DNA of 64,000 nucleotides from Phlebiopsis flavidoalba (GCA_035772785.1 JAOCPU010000026.1:186001-250000); one strand, 5' to 3'. Shown: positions 22,960 through 35,290, counted from the stretch's first letter. Numbers and translations: made by a program. The notes: generated by a model not told the origin, from the letters alone.

Positions 22960-23460
22960 CCCTATCGAGTGCGAGGTCGAAGGGCGAGGGCAGCGTGCGC
23001 TGTGGCGTGAGGCGGAGAGTGGGACAGTGAGAGGGCGGGGTTTGCCGCAGTGTGACGGTGTGAGCGCGAGGGTCGCTTATACTTGCGACAGCGTCCTACG
23101 GCATGAGCGCGAGGCTGAGGGGTCGAGGGCGGCGATTCTCAGTCTCGGTCGTGCCGTTCCACGGCCGCGCCGGTCGCCCACGGCCAAGTGGGGCAGCGGC
23201 GGCGAGGCGGGTAGCACGATCTGCTGGCACGTCGGTATCACGCGCGAGGTCGAAGGGCGAGGGCAGGGTGCGCGCAGATGTTGTACAGTGAGGGCGGCGC
23301 CAACACATCTCGAGGTCGAGGGTGCGAGGGCGAGGATAGGACGTGAGAGTGACGCGTACCGTTGTCCACAGTTTGGAGGTTGTGGGTAGGACGAGGCGAG
23401 AGCCGCGACGGCGTGAGTGCAAGAGAGCGCAAGCGCGAGTTGAAGTGTGAGGTCGAGGAG
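22960..23460. repeat. G/A-rich segment with repeated 25-bp unit
   Basis: The unit GAGGTCGAAGGGCGAGGGCA occurs at about 22,975 and 23,247 with almost identical flanks, and a shorter version (GAGGTCGAGGG) occurs at about 23,311 and 23,450. It lies inside the hAT-like element. The long antisense open frames here are a by-product of composition. Confidence 0.5.
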
Positions 23461-23717
23461 GCGACAGAGTGTCAATGACATTGGTGGGGGAGTGTATGCG
23501 ATGAGCAGCGGAGGGACAAGAGCTTTCCATATTGAGCAGCCAGCGATCCTGATATGGTTACCACAGATAAGCCTGTGTTATCTAATCTACCCGGGCGGCC
23601 CGCTGCCTAGACTCCGAGGCACTGCAGGTGACTGCACAGACTGCACAGACTGCACAGACGCTCAGACGCTCAGACGCGCGCTCAGACTCTGGGATTTCCG
23701 GACTTTCTGGAATGCGA

Positions 23718-23911
23718 CCTACGCTGCTCCTTCGCGATCGCCTGACACCATTCTCGTCATCAATGAGCTAGAATATTGCCATAAATTCACTCAAAGCTAC
23801 TTGACCCTTAACCAGACAATAACGTACCCGGTGCACAAGCTGACAAGTACTCTCTCCCGCTTCTCATCTGAGGTCGCTCGTCACTACGCGGATAGTACGA
23901 TGCCCTTGTAG
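23718..23911 (+). pseudogene. 3' part of divergent small gene, left arm
   Basis: Reads RSPDTILVINELEYCHKFTQ and continues with TITYPVHKLTSTLSRF to a stop at 23911. Nearly the same protein is encoded at 62,953-63,150 on the minus strand. It is the continuation of the block cut by the hAT-like element, so the two halves were one open frame before insertion. Confidence 0.5.
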
Positions 23912-23975
23912 TGTAAGGAAGCCACCACAGAAATTGATGCCAAACTCTAAGGTTCAGAGTGTAGGAAACCGTCGT

Positions 23976-26015
23976 TACGGTTGCCGAGGGGGATCAGGTC
24001 AATTCCTAGATCAAGTTTCAAATCCCATGTTCGCGGTCGGCTGTCGCTGGTGTCCGCTACGCCTTGCTAAGCGAGTGCGAACTGCCGAAGAGGCATTTAA
24101 TGCCCTTATGGGCCACTTTGCCCCCGTACTCTAGACACATGATTCGGCAAGCGATCCTGCCGTGCAAGGACAGGGTACCCTATCAGGTACTGTGTCCCCG
24201 GAGTTAGTCTAGGTAGTCTAGGCTCTAGAGCCTCTAGCCCACCTCAACCTACATAACGTCACCCTAGACAGACCGCAATGGGTGTTCATAGGTTGTCTTC
24301 TATGTGTGTAATGTCTAGCATCACGGGGCGGGCTTGCTGACCTCCTTGCTCTAGTGCTATAGGTTCCCAAGCCACAAGTATCGACGTGCATTGCTCGCAG
24401 GCTGCACATGTCGACGACGGGGTGGCCCATTAACCGCCTTCTGCGAATTGCATCGGTGACAGTACCGGTGTCGCATGTGTAGAGTGGAGAGAAAATTTCT
24501 ATTCAATGAAGTATTGAACAGACGGAATCTGGCCCGCTACTACGCTACCCATTACAAGTCGGGATTCTCGCGACCCACGGATACGGTCTATCGCAGGGCA
24601 CATCTGTCAGTGGATCGGGTGCGGTGAGTGCAAGGTGACGGATTTACTATACCAGCGTATTGGGGGGGGCACAGAAAATCGGCTTGAAGGCGACCGCATT
24701 CGATCGCAGTCAATCGCATTCAGTGCATGAGTTATCATCGGAGCATGGCTACAGATTAACTTACCTTGAGGTATTTTACTTCATAAATGTCCAATAGCTC
24801 CGACGCGCTGCCTGGCGACGGCGCATACCATGAGAGACTCCCGCAGTCTGCGTGAGTCGCACAGTCAGCTCTTCATAGCCTGCTGTGGGCGCGAACAGCT
24901 CAGTTTTCCGCTCTGGTATGTGCCATTCCTTTTCACCAGCCATACAGTCGGTCTTTTCCTGGTGGGTGTGAGTCGGCCTACGTCAACACGCATGATCGAA
25001 GTCAAGCGGAGACTAGCGGTGTCTAACCTGGACTCAGAGTGCGGTCGTGGTCATGTTGAGCTGGGCTTGGGTTGGGCGAAGATATGTTGTGGTGAGAAAG
25101 ATGTGGCAGAATTCAAAGGAGACATCCTCTTGTAGGATGTGCGCGAGCGACGATGCATAGACGAGACTTATAGAGAGCGACGCGGTCAAGACGCGGTAGA
25201 GGACGCGTCCACCACCTGGCGCCCAAGTTGTTCTAGGGCGCTCAGACGGTTAAAATCCGACATGCGATCATCCCGCCGCCCGACGCTACCTTTTATGGTA
25301 CCCGGGCGGCAAAAGCCGGCTGGAGGAGTTATCACCAACATTCGTTTTGAGAAGCACTAAGTGCCAGAATGGCTACTATACGTACTACTGCTAATGCTTA
25401 TAAGAGTCTAGTAGCTGATAGGAGTATTTACAACGGCGAGGAGGCCGTGAGGGATAGGACCGTCGCTTAGCATGGCGTAGCAGACAATCGGCGACAGCCG
25501 ACGCGGACATGGAATTCGAAACTCGATTTAGGAATTGACCTGATCCCCTAGGCTCGTAACCGCCGTTTCCGCTCGTGAGGCACGTGGTACGCACACCGCG
25601 CCTTTTTTGTTGGGTTGATGGTGGCGGCGTCGGAGTGCGAACCGTGCCAACTCGCTCTAACGGCTGGTGGAGTCGGACGCGGTTTGGTGGACCCCTTGCA
25701 AGGACGTTGCACGACGTCCATTTCGTCTTGTTCGATTCTTAGAGTAATAGCAGCATAATTCATATGTGCTACGAGCTGACCCCACTAAATTTTCAAAATT
25801 AAAGCGCACAATGGATGCCCAAACGCGCCCCCCAAAAGCACTTGGTGAGACTCTTGGATTTCTGCCCGCCTGTAGAAAATTGGCGCCCGAGGGGGGGTCG
25901 ACAAAAGTGCGTCCGACTAGCCCAGCCGCTTCTTCTTCGAAGCTGCTCTTCGGCAAAGCTGAGTTTGAAAGCGGCTGGGAAGTTCCGAGCCTACTGATCC
26001 CCCTCGGCAACCGTA
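23976..26015. mobile_element. TIR element, 2,040 bp, with 5-bp target duplication
   Basis: The terminal 22 bp are exact inverted repeats (beginning TACGGTTGCCGAGGG), at 23976-23997 and 25994-26015. They are flanked by GTCGT on both sides (23971-23975, 26016-26020). The duplicate locus at 62,880-62,900 has an uninterrupted site with one GCCGT. A third, longer inverted copy of the left end (about 100 bp, ~80% similar, sharing GGGGATCAGGTCAATTCCTA) lies inside at 25,470-25,580, so the right side is either a nested element or a rearranged terminus. No transposase or other recognisable gene is inside. The superfamily is not assigned. Confidence 0.75.
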
Positions 26016-26135
26016 GTCGTTTGATTACCGAAGATTTCTATATGTAATTATGCCAACAACTGCTCTTAGGGTAGTAATACAGCAAATACTCAGTTGTTGA
26101 CGCTTTCTAGCTGTGTACCGTAGACACCACGCTGC

Positions 26136-27979
26136 CTACTCCCAGACGACCTCGTCGACATACTTTCCCAGCTCGCCAATATCTTGGCTCGAGAATTCCT
26201 TCGAACGAGTGACGAAAATCCGCTTTAAAATCGTCCTGCGCCAGCCCTGTCGACCTCTAAAAACCGCGGAGGAGGCGCAGCATCCACGAATCATGCGCCG
26301 CCGCGACTTGAGCCTCGTCGTCCACGAGTTGAGAGTCATTAACTGCGTGCTCGACGATGTGAACGGTATGGAGCTTCGGGAAATAGCAGCGACGAAGAAG
26401 AGTCGCGCGCCAACACGTCCGGCAGCTTTTTCCGTCCAGGCAGCCTGGACGACGAGCGTGGTAACACTCGTTGCCACCAATCCAGCATCGCCCGTTGTCG
26501 CCTGCGTGAGGGTGCAGAGCCCGCCCGCGGGTTCGTTGCTGCGTAGGCAGATGCAGCGAACGCCGCGGAGCGGGACGCGCGGCAGGAGATCCTCCAGTGT
26601 GATCTCGCCCGTACGATTGGGGAGCTGGACCTCGAGGATGCTCTTCTCTTGTCGCGAGCGTGTGCGCCGGAGGGTTTGAAATGCAGAAGTCTGGCATTGC
26701 AGACCAACGGCGAGCTCTTGCTGGCCCAATAGCCTACTTTGAGATGGTGAGCATAGGCTTCCCTGCCAGCGGAATTATGACAGTCGTGGATAGCGATAGT
26801 GCGCACTGACACTGGGATGAAATGGGTGTGGTTGGCGATGGCGATACTCTCGTGCTTAGGGAGGAGAGTAGGAGGCCCAACTCGTTGAGAGTACACTTCC
26901 CGTTATATATCTGAACGCTAGTAGATGGGGGAAGCGCGAGGTGACGCAGAAATATTGCGGTAGCGAGCGCTGGAATGGGGACATAAGGCTGTAATCCGGA
27001 CCTCACGCGTCCTTGCTTGAGGCTCAAACAGGATAGGTTAGGCATGTTGACCGGTTTGGAGAAAATAAGGGGAACGTTCTTGAAGTACGTAATGCATTTT
27101 GGTCAGACGCGAGGGTGTCATCGAAAGAGAGACTATCCCAGATTTTGAGATATTCGAGCTGGGGAACTTTCCGCAGAACATCGAAGAGTTCTTGATAAAC
27201 TGCAAAGGAGGAGCTGGTGCTTTCGATCTGGAGACTGTTGAGCTCCAAACGGTCGCAAACTGTTTTGGGGAAAATGAGTAGGGCAAGTGAGGGAATTTGT
27301 AGCATGTGAACTTGTAGACTTTCAAGCGCAGGGCTCTCGCTGAGGCCGTAATCATACCCACCGGTATCCACGATTCTGTGTTGGGATCTGAATGTAGAAA
27401 TATGCGCAATGTCTTCAGCGCAGAGAATGGTTCAAAGTCAATATCGTCCAGCGAGTCGTCTTGCGGCGACGGCGTGTCGAAAAATATGATCGAGCTGGAG
27501 GTGACGGATTCGGTGAGAATGCCGTGGACAGCAGCCGCCATGACTTGAGGATGTCTTCGTTCTCCCTCGGTGGGGAGTACACCTTCAACATCGAGAAGCA
27601 TGTTTCGGGATCTTTGCAAGGCCATGTACACATCGGCGGGATTCTGAACGCGTATCTCGGGTCCATAGAGAGGGTGCCCCAAGCGCAACACTTCGCCATC
27701 GCCTACAAACCCCGGTCACCGAGGTCCAGCTGAGACAATCCTCATCATCGAGCACATCCATTCCCATATATTCATAGCGAGTTTGCTCGTCCCAGCGTGC
27801 TTGAGATGCACGAATATCTTGACTAGCGTCTCTGCTGGAAGCGCGACGGCGAGGTTGGTCGAGTTGAGACAAGAGATGAGGTCCCGGACACGTTTCTGAG
27901 CGTCATCGAGCGCCTCCTCAGTCTCTCTTCTCTGTTGCGGAGAGAGCCTCTGGATGGGTCCGATGCGCAGCGCGTCCAT
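26136..27979 (-). pseudogene. Tandem F-box family member C (frame-interrupted)
   Basis: The start at 27979 (or 28018) gives MDALRIGPIQRLSPQQRR, then RVRDLISCLNSTNLAVALPA and ETLVKIFVHLKH, a clean F-box helix. LSWTSVTGVCRRWRSVALGA and PSLWT follow in the next frame, then QRSRNMLLDV. The middle has Leu-rich pieces: LFDVLRKVPQLEYLKIWDSL, LRHLALPPSTSVQIYN, and LNELGLLLSSLSTRVSPSP. The tail carries FPKLHTVHIVEHAVNDSQ, SWMLRLLRGF, RIFVTRSKEFSSQDIGELGK and YVDEVVWE, with a stop at 26136. This is the best-preserved member besides C', its inverted duplicate at 60.9 kb. Presumed SCF receptor; target unknown. Confidence 0.65.
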
Positions 27980-28129
27980 GGCGAGACCGTCCTGTGGGCC
28001 GCGTGCACAATAAGGCACTGCAAATGCAATGGGACCATTGATGCCCTCCTAGGGATATATATTACACTTACCGAAGACGTCAGATAATTGATTTAATGCA
28101 GCAAACGCCCCGCGTTGCAGCCAATCGAA

Positions 28130-28282
28130 GTACACAGTGGGGGCGAGAGCGAGAGAGTAACAGGTGTTTCAAAAATGGTGGTAGGCGCCCTGACAACACC
28201 TCGGGGATCTCGGGGGACATTGCCTTCTGTTTTGGGAACGGCGTCGAGAGCCTGAGGGTGTCGTGCCCAGCAACCTTCCGCT
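28130..28282 (+). pseudogene. Divergent upstream block of F-box C
   Basis: Encodes RPDNTSGISGDIAFCFGNGV. The nucleotide match to the minus strand at 60.6-60.8 kb is strong (shared GCGTTGCAGCCAATCGAA and TCGGGGATCTCGGGGGACA). Confidence 0.45.
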
Positions 28283-28609
28283 GAGCAGTGTTTGATTTTT
28301 GTCGGACACATAACGCTTACTCTGTTTCTCTCATCTCGCGTACAAGTTCAATGACCACAATTATGAGTTTGTACACCGGCGTGTAACCTGGCACGCGCTG
28401 GAGCTGACTGCAAGTGCCGTTCACGAGAAACTTTAGATTAAACGCGAACGTGGAGTTGCTCGGCTGCTAAGGTACAATATCTTGTGAATTAATACGGAGA
28501 TATATTATTAAGAGCCCCTAGAAAGAGGTCGGTGCATATGTTTCAACTTATAGCAATTCTTGTATAGCGCGTACTTTTGGTGTCGCATTCTTCTAGTGCT
28601 CCATCTCGC

Positions 28610-30450
28610 CTACGCTGTCACATCCCAGCTGACTTCGTCCGCATACACGCGCAACCGTTGTATATCTTCCTGCGAGAATTGCTTCGAGCGCGTGACATGG
28701 ATCTGCTTCAAGCGCTGTAAATCAGATCGGAAGGCCAGAGCGTCGAGGAGGTGCCGCATCCACGCGTCGTGAGACGGGTCTAGCGAACTCCACGTCGTCT
28801 TCCCTTCGGCTGCGGGATGGACAAGGCCGACGATATGAATGGTGTGCAGTTTCGGAAACAGCAACACGTAGTCACTGGAATCCCGCTGCAGCAAAAGCTC
28901 CGGTATCCGCTCTGCCCCCCACCGCCTGGACGACAATCGTGTCAACTTCGGTCGCCGTCCGTGAGCGCGCGACGAGCGGGTTGTCAACGGCGCGGACCTG
29001 CCGATGCCTTCTCGCCGAGTTTTTTTCGTGGGTGCAAAGAGATAGAGAGATGCAGCGGATGGACTGATACGAAGACCTGGCGCGGCATGGTCGTACTGAG
29101 AAGAACTCTCCAAAGCTGGCTGCATCAAGCTTCAAAATGCGCCCATTGCGGTGATCAGATGCGGGAGGGTCGAGGCCCCGGGTCGAGCACGATGAGTGGG
29201 AGCGAACTCTCGATTCCAACAGGATATTTTCGACATAGTGATGATTATCCTCTTCGGGAAGTTCTCTACCACGACAGTGGTGTATAGCGAGGGTGCGGAT
29301 TAAGAAGAGGATTCGACGACGCAGAACATGGTTGCGTGAACGTAGAGACCAGCAAGGCCAAGTCTTCCTCGGGGCATGTGACTGTGTTTATTCTGGTCTT
29401 GAGCAATCGAGGAAGAATGAGGTGGCGAATGACTATAGCTTGAGCTAAGGTTGCTTCAAGATCCATGTGTTCTTCTCCGGTTCCTGGTTCGTTACACTGC
29501 ACAATATCTAATTTTCGGCAGGTTGGGCAAGGCGACCGGATCACCAAGAATGAAGGGAGCTCGTCGAGGGCGCTCTCATCGTAGACAGAGTTCAGGGATT
29601 CATCGTACGGGATAGAGTGTGAGAGACCTAGACTTTCGAGTCGATTGAGTTCTTTCAAAGCACCCAATAGCTTTTAAGGGACTCCAGGGGCGGCGCGTCT
29701 CGATTGAATGAATTGTCGTGTAGGTACAACTCTCGTAGATGGGAAGATATAAACCTGCGTGTATCGTTGAACATGATGTTGTGTGCTGTCAAGGTCTCGA
29801 GGGTAGGGTTCTCGCAGAATCTGGCAAACGCGCGAGGGAGTATCCAAGAGATGTCTTGCATTGGCGACAGTTCTAAAGTCTTCAGCTCCGGGAATGCCAT
29901 GCGACGAATGTCACTTCTCGAGCCGTCTCCGGATATCATATCTTCCGATAAGCACTTGAAGTTGAGACAGCGGATCCTATCGGAATGCTCCCCCCCCCCC
30001 CCGAGAACAAGTCTCCACGCGGCGACCTTTCGCCTATCTTCGTATTCTTGAATTGAGACCTCAACGTCCAGAAGTAGCCTCTGGATCTCTGAAGAGCCAC
30101 ACGCGTTTTAGTAGGATTCGTGCCGACGGGTATGTAGATCCACAGCGCAGGGGTTCCGTGCGCGACATCCCGCCACCGTGCGCAAACTTCAGCCACCGAG
30201 GTCCAGTCGGGGTTATAACAGTATAATCGTCTTCTGCGGGATCTTTATATGGTCTTATCCAGTTGATGTACTTGAGATACATGAAGATATGGAATAAGAT
30301 CTCTGCCGGGAGCATGACGATGAGGTTGGCTGAGTTGAGGCAGGAGGCAAGTCGCAGAGCCCGCCTCCTTGTGACGTCGTAATCTTTTTCAATCCTACTT
30401 CTGTCCGCGGGAGAAAACCTCTGGATTGGTCCAATGCGCACGACATCCAT
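28610..30450 (-). pseudogene. Tandem F-box family member D (frame-interrupted)
   Basis: The start at 30450 (Met at 30492 also in frame) gives MDVVRIGPIQRFSPADRS, then RLASCLNSANLIVMLPA and EILFHIFMYLKYINW, an intact F-box helix. The WTSVAEVCARWRDVAHGTPA box and LWIYIPVG (30196 down) follow in another frame. A 13-C homopolymer (29990-30002) falls inside the coding region at a frame change. The tail (29128-28610) has LLFPKLHTIHIVGLVHP, WMRHLLDALAFRSDLQRLKQ, IHVTRSKQFSQEDIQRLRVY and ADEVSWDVTA, with a stop at 28610. It belongs to the 5.1 kb segment absent from the right arm. Confidence 0.62.
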
Positions 30451-30639
30451 GGCGAGGCCGTGTTCCGCAGCGCTGCGTTCACGGAGAGACATAGAACGAG
30501 CCGTAAGAACGCTTGCCAGTGTTTTTCACGATACTATCACTCACTAAGGCCCTCGAATAGAAGAAAATAACTTAAAAACTGCGAAGAACGCCCGGCGTTC
30601 CGCTCGACTGTAGCGTGTGGCGAAGAGAAAGGTCAGAGG

Positions 30640-30777
30640 GCGCGAGCAGAGGCGAAAAATGTGGTAGACGCTCTCAGCAGTGCGTCGGGCATCTCGGAGA
30701 CTGCTACCTTCTTATTTGGGAGCTGGCAGGGAGGGGCGCTCAGGCTGTGGCACGCCCCGACGTTCGACTCTCACTAA
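30640..30777 (+). pseudogene. Divergent upstream block of F-box D
   Basis: Encodes NVVDALSSASGISETATFLF and continues GSWQGGALRLWHAPTFDSH before a stop. This is the version with the longest uninterrupted match to the other blocks. Confidence 0.45.
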
Positions 30778-30950
30778 TGCGCCACAAAGACCCTGAGTAT
30801 GCGTTATACACTGAACCATGTCTCAGATGCCTCCATACAAAGTAACGAAGCGTACGCTGCACAGCCGCCCCAAACTTCTCGTTGCGGCGCAGAGTGTTCG
30901 CAGTGTTCGCCGAGGGCATAATATGTGTGTGCCAAGTACTTCGGTGGACC

Positions 30951-32806
30951 CTAATGCGGTATCGCTAGCGATTCCACAGAGGATGAGCTCAAATAGCTTC
31001 GCCGGCGTTTTGCCCTCTCGCTCTCATACCAAATGACCTCGTCGGCATATGTAGACAAGCGTTGAACATCATCGTCCGCGAATCCAGCTGAGTGCGGGAT
31101 TCGGAGCTCATTCAAGTGTTCTGTACCAGCTCGGGGGATTTCTAGGGCACGTTGCAAAGTCGCCGTAGCCATGGCACGAAATGAGGCACCGGCTGGATGA
31201 TGTCTGGGCCTATAAGGTTAATGGGACAGTGAAATCAACAATATGGATGGTGTGAAGCTGTGAAAAGAGAGGCGGGCGGGAAGGGTCATCTTGCAATAGG
31301 ATTTTACGGCAGCATCTTCGCCCAGGTAGCCCCGACAACGAGCGTTCCGATCTCGGGCATTGTCCCTCGAGCACGGACACGAGTCCCACTGAAGGACATG
31401 TGAAAATCGCTTTCTGAGATGTTGATGTGGACAGACTATATAGAACGAATTGAATGGCGGGGAATGTGGCGCAAAACATTGTCAAGGTGTGAAATCATCG
31501 GAGTAGTCAATAAATGTAACGTCAAAAAGCGCGTTGGATGGATTGGTCGTTTCAGGGTGGCACGATATGCAGTCTAAGACAGCAGATAACTCTTCATCCC
31601 AGCAGGCTACTGATGTGCTACCGGCGCAGACATGTTACAGCCAGGGTACGGACTTGGACAGCACTCAAAGACAGACTTGTCTTCAAGGCAAAGAGCAGTA
31701 GTTCCACGGTTCTTTCGCTGTGCATGATTCGCCCGACTATGTAAACTGCGGGCAAAGTGAGGAAGGGTGAGATGGCGAACGAGGAGGGCTTGAGCCAAAG
31801 GATACGCGTTTGGTGTCGGGTCTTCAAAATTTCTGGCGGATCTCCAGCAAATACCAGATTCGGCAAACTGACTGCAGCGCCGAGAACGAGGGGGAACTCG
31901 TTGGAAGATGTGCAGCTGTCGTACAACGGATTGGAGGGATTTCGTCAAATGGGAGAGTGTCGAGTAAACGTTAGATACTTGAGCTGTGGAGTATCCTTCA
32001 GTGCGCTCATAGCTTTTTATGCGCCTCTAGAGATGATGTGTAATAGTAGGGGTAGCAATTGTTGAACTGCAACAAATTCTAGCCGTAATCGCGAAGATGG
32101 GAGGAAAAGAGCTTGCGCAAGTCAGGAAACGTGCCCGTGTTGTTTGCACTGAGGATTTCGAGCGTAGGGTTCTTGCAAAAATTGCGAAGCAAATGTTGCA
32201 GTGCGTGGGAGTATATAAGAGAAGCTTGTTGTCAGACTGAGGTCCTTCAGTTCTGGAAAAGGCGCTAACAGGTCTTCATTGATTAGGGTTTCTCTGAGAC
32301 CTTCGTCGACATAAAAGTTGTCGAGCTCGAGACGGCGGATCCTGTGAGAATGTTCAAGGACAAGCTGCCACGCGCGAAACTGATCTGCCAATTTGGGTTC
32401 AGGTTGAAAAACAAACATCCAAAAGCATGTTCTGGGACCGCTGTAGAGCATTGGCGGCAAGGGTCGGATCCAAAATGGGTATTTCTGTCCACAGGACGGG
32501 AGCTCACGATCACTACCTTCGCCATCGTAGGCAGACTCCTGCCACGGAGGTCCATCCCGACATGTCTCGCATAAATGTCGTATGTGCTTGGGAAAGGTTC
32601 GTGTGTAGTGCTCGCACTGTCCTTGTGCTTGAGGTACGTAAAGATCTGGAGTAGCGTTTCTGCGGGGAGCATGGCGGCGAGGTTGGCTGAGTTAAGGCAG
32701 GCGACAAGCTCTATGGCCCGTTTCTTGACGTCGCTGAGTTCCTCTTCGACCCTAGTCCTTTCCGAGGAGGAGAGTCTTGAATTGGCCCAATGCGCAGTGG
32801 ATCCAT
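30951..32806 (-). pseudogene. Tandem F-box family member E (frame-interrupted)
   Basis: The start at 32806 gives MDPLRIGPIQDSPPR. After a frame change, EEELSDVKKRAIELVACLNS and ANLAAMLPAETLLQIFTYLK form an intact F-box helix. The VAGVCLRWRR box follows near 32,520, and GPRTCFWMFVFQPEPKLA near 32,420 corresponds to the QRSR-MLLDV position. The tail (31172-30951) carries LQRALEIPRAGTEHLNELRI, DDDVQRLSTYADEVIWY and a short basic extension to the stop. The central part is less conserved than in C or D. Confidence 0.55.
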
Positions 32807-32971
32807 GGCAAGACCGTCTTGTACGCTGCATTCATGAGGAAGTGTTGACGCGTGTTAAGAGTGCATGCTGGCATTCTCATGAGATTAGGGTCTCACCAAG
32901 GGGCTCGAATGACTTGGATAATAAGACAAGCACCTCAAGCTTCAGCCAGGTACAGTGTGTAGCAGGTAGAG

Positions 32972-33335
32972 TTGATACGAAGATGAGAGTATGTTTTCAA
33001 ATACGCGGAGAACGCAGCCAGCGCTCTCAACGCGTCGTCAGCGATCTCGTAGGGCGCTTATCACAGCGTGCACGCACACTGTGACTGCGCCGTTCTTTCG
33101 GCTGACGTGCCCACACCACTCTTGTCGTTGATGAGCCAGAATATTGCGATACATTACGTTCAAAAACTACTTCGATATTGACTCGGAGCAGACAATAGAG
33201 GATTCAATGCACGAGCTGGCAAGCATTCCGTCACACCGTGCAGGTTGGACTGCTTCTCATCTAAGAGTCGAGACGTACGTATTCACAGATCGCTTGTCAC
33301 TACACGAAATATGGGCCGCGCCAACGAAACGAGTT
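32972..33335 (+). pseudogene. Divergent upstream block of F-box E, degenerate
   Basis: Starts with the shared GATACGAAGATGAGAG, then encodes ENAASALNASSAIS before a stop. The later part (33,120-33,240) still recalls the LVINELEYC/VHKLTS region, but with stops and shifts. Confidence 0.4.
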
Positions 33336-33384
33336 TCAATACTCATTCCGTGAGTGCAGCACATATCCGGAGCCCAGCGTGCCT

Positions 33385-35290
33385 CCGCTTTGCAGTTGGT
33401 TTTCAAACGCACGACGCACACTTTATTTCGCGGGTATTTAAGTTTACATTCAAGTTCAAAGATCATTCATTGTGAATCAAGTCCCAGGATTTTCCACATG
33501 CATACCCAAGCCAAATCAACCGCACCCACCGTGCAAGTCCACCCCCTGACCACAGAGATCAGATCCGCCAACGCCACGACGCCGATGCGCCACAAAGGCC
33601 CAGCGTATACGCTCAGCCGTATCTTTCGCGACAACCCTGCCACATCTTGCTGCGTCCCTCTGCTCATGCCGCGGCGGTACACAACGCGGTGGTGCGCAGC
33701 GAGCCTAGGAAAAAAGGACGCGGAGGACGCCGTGATAGCTCCACTTGTCGATGCGGGTGTGCGTTCGCTGCTTGTAATTTTGACGTTGGAGGCCGAGGGA
33801 GGGCTGCTGCTCGCAACTTTCAGACCGAAGGCATTAGAGGCTATCCCGGCCGAGGATCTTGTGCAATCCGAGGGCCAATGTTGTCAGCGCAGGCGGTGGT
33901 CGCTGCGGGTGCCCAAGAGCCGCAGTGCTCGCCGCGAGGCAAGAACCGCCTGCGCGGTCGCCGCGGTTGACGTCGGAGCGGAGAGCTTGCATGTTCGACT
34001 CGGCGTGCCTGTAGATAGATGCACGTCTATCTAGCTCTGCTGGTGCGCCCTTAATCTAGATGTCGAAGAGACTTAAGGATTTCGTGATGGACGATGCCTT
34101 GTACGATGCGAGATGGGTGGATAGGCACTGATGCAGATGCGGGAAGATCTCGACGACGTCTGCATGGGAATCAGCGGATGGCCGGGGTTCTACAAATCCT
34201 GTCAATCGTCAAGATATCGTCCTTGCGCGATGCGGAGTCTAGGCGCGATAGGGCGGATCTTGTCAATGTATGCGCGCGGCGGAGCGGCGACTGTCGTTGG
34301 CCCACAAATTGTTAGGTTACATCTTGAACAGCGGGAGGAATAGTCTGGAGGTTTTTGATGAGGAGGGATCTCATCGGGGTCTGCCTCTGACACAGAAGCC
34401 AATAGTATACAAAGTTCTACAAATTGCCCTTCAGTATAGATAGTAGCACAAGGATGAAGTGGGATCGCATCGAGAACGACGTGCAGAACAAAGGCCACCA
34501 TTGCGCGCTAAGTAGTGTACTACAAATTCCACTCAAAGCGGGTCAATGGACTACGACAGACAGCACGCACTCACGAGAAAAAACAGACTACAAATTCCCC
34601 GCCCCAGCTCCCAGAAATTCTTGCGCAACACTCCGAGCGACCACCCGGCGCATCTACCAAGGGTCCATAGAGTGAAGGCACGTATCACTTCCGGAATGGG
34701 CGATCCCCCCAGCAAAGAAGCCTTGCGGTCCATCCGGGAAGGCCGGGCGGTGGCAGCAGATCGTGTTCCACCAGGCAAAGAAGAGCTGCCGTACACTCAG
34801 TTGTCTTCCGTGTAGCATAGAGCCACCAATAGCAACTTCCACGCACGACGAGTCTTTCTAAAGCCCACCTTGTTCCTTCCCGTGAGATCCCCACCAGTCT
34901 AGCCCAGGCGCATCCTCGGCGCACGACCCGCCAACGATCGTTCCCCCGAAGTCCCGATCCCTGGCACCCACTCGATAGGCTCTCCGCATCTCACCAGATT
35001 CCCCGCCGCATCTCACCTGATTCGCCCTGCGCAGGCGATCGAAGGCCGTGCAGTAGGTCCAGGCCGGGCTGTGCTCCTTGCTTCTGCAGTCGCGCTGATG
35101 GGAGAGCTAAAAGGGTGTGAAAGAGGAGGAGGAGGCGGTGAACTGTGTGGGAGTCGGGGGTGTGCGCCACCCGGGTAGCGCTCGTGGTTGCTTAGTCTGG
35201 TGTGGTTTGTCAGCGAGGTGTGCGGCGGGTTTGAGGTGTTGCGGCTCGAAGTGTGACCGACGCTTTCAGAGGTCTTGCTGTGCCTCGCAG
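33385..35290 (+). repeat. Left-arm copy of the dispersed/duplicated segment
   Basis: Matches the minus strand of 58.19-60.56 kb in order over its whole length. Landmarks include GCCTCCGCTT.GCAGTTGGTT (33,390), GTGATGGACGATGCC-type sequence beside TAATCTAGATGTCGA (34,055), AGATCCGCCCTATC on the minus strand (about 34,250), and CTCGATAGGCTCTCCGCATC (34,971). The first third (33.5-34.1 kb) also resembles 53.56-54.56 kb, so at least that part is a dispersed repeat family. The long open frame 33354-34034 is not conserved as protein between copies. Confidence 0.6.

Larger units (their letters stand above)
21844..23709. mobile_element. hAT-like TIR element, 1,866 bp
   Basis: Flanked by a perfect 8-bp direct repeat GAATGCGA (21836-21843 and 23710-23717), the length expected for hAT elements. 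The ends are inverted: left GAGAGCGTCCGGGAAACGCA, right (reverse complement) CAGAAAGTCCGGAAATCCCA, both continuing CAGAGTCTG and then short tandem GTCTG-type repeats (TCTGTGCG about 4 times on the left; CAGACGCT and CTGCACAGA repeats on the right). The matching sequence at 63.15 kb in the inverted duplicate has no insertion and one copy of the target, so this is a polymorphic insertion between the arms. No hAT transposase was recognised inside, so it is probably non-autonomous. It carries gene-like exons. Confidence 0.72.

Noticed and set aside
22960..23530. Long Arg/Pro-rich antisense frames as proteins
   Set aside because: They follow a G/A-rich repeated unit inside the hAT-like element; open frames occur on several frames at once.
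33354..34034. 226-codon frame as a gene
   Set aside because: Lies in the dispersed repeat; the copies at 59-60 kb and 53-54 kb do not keep the frame.
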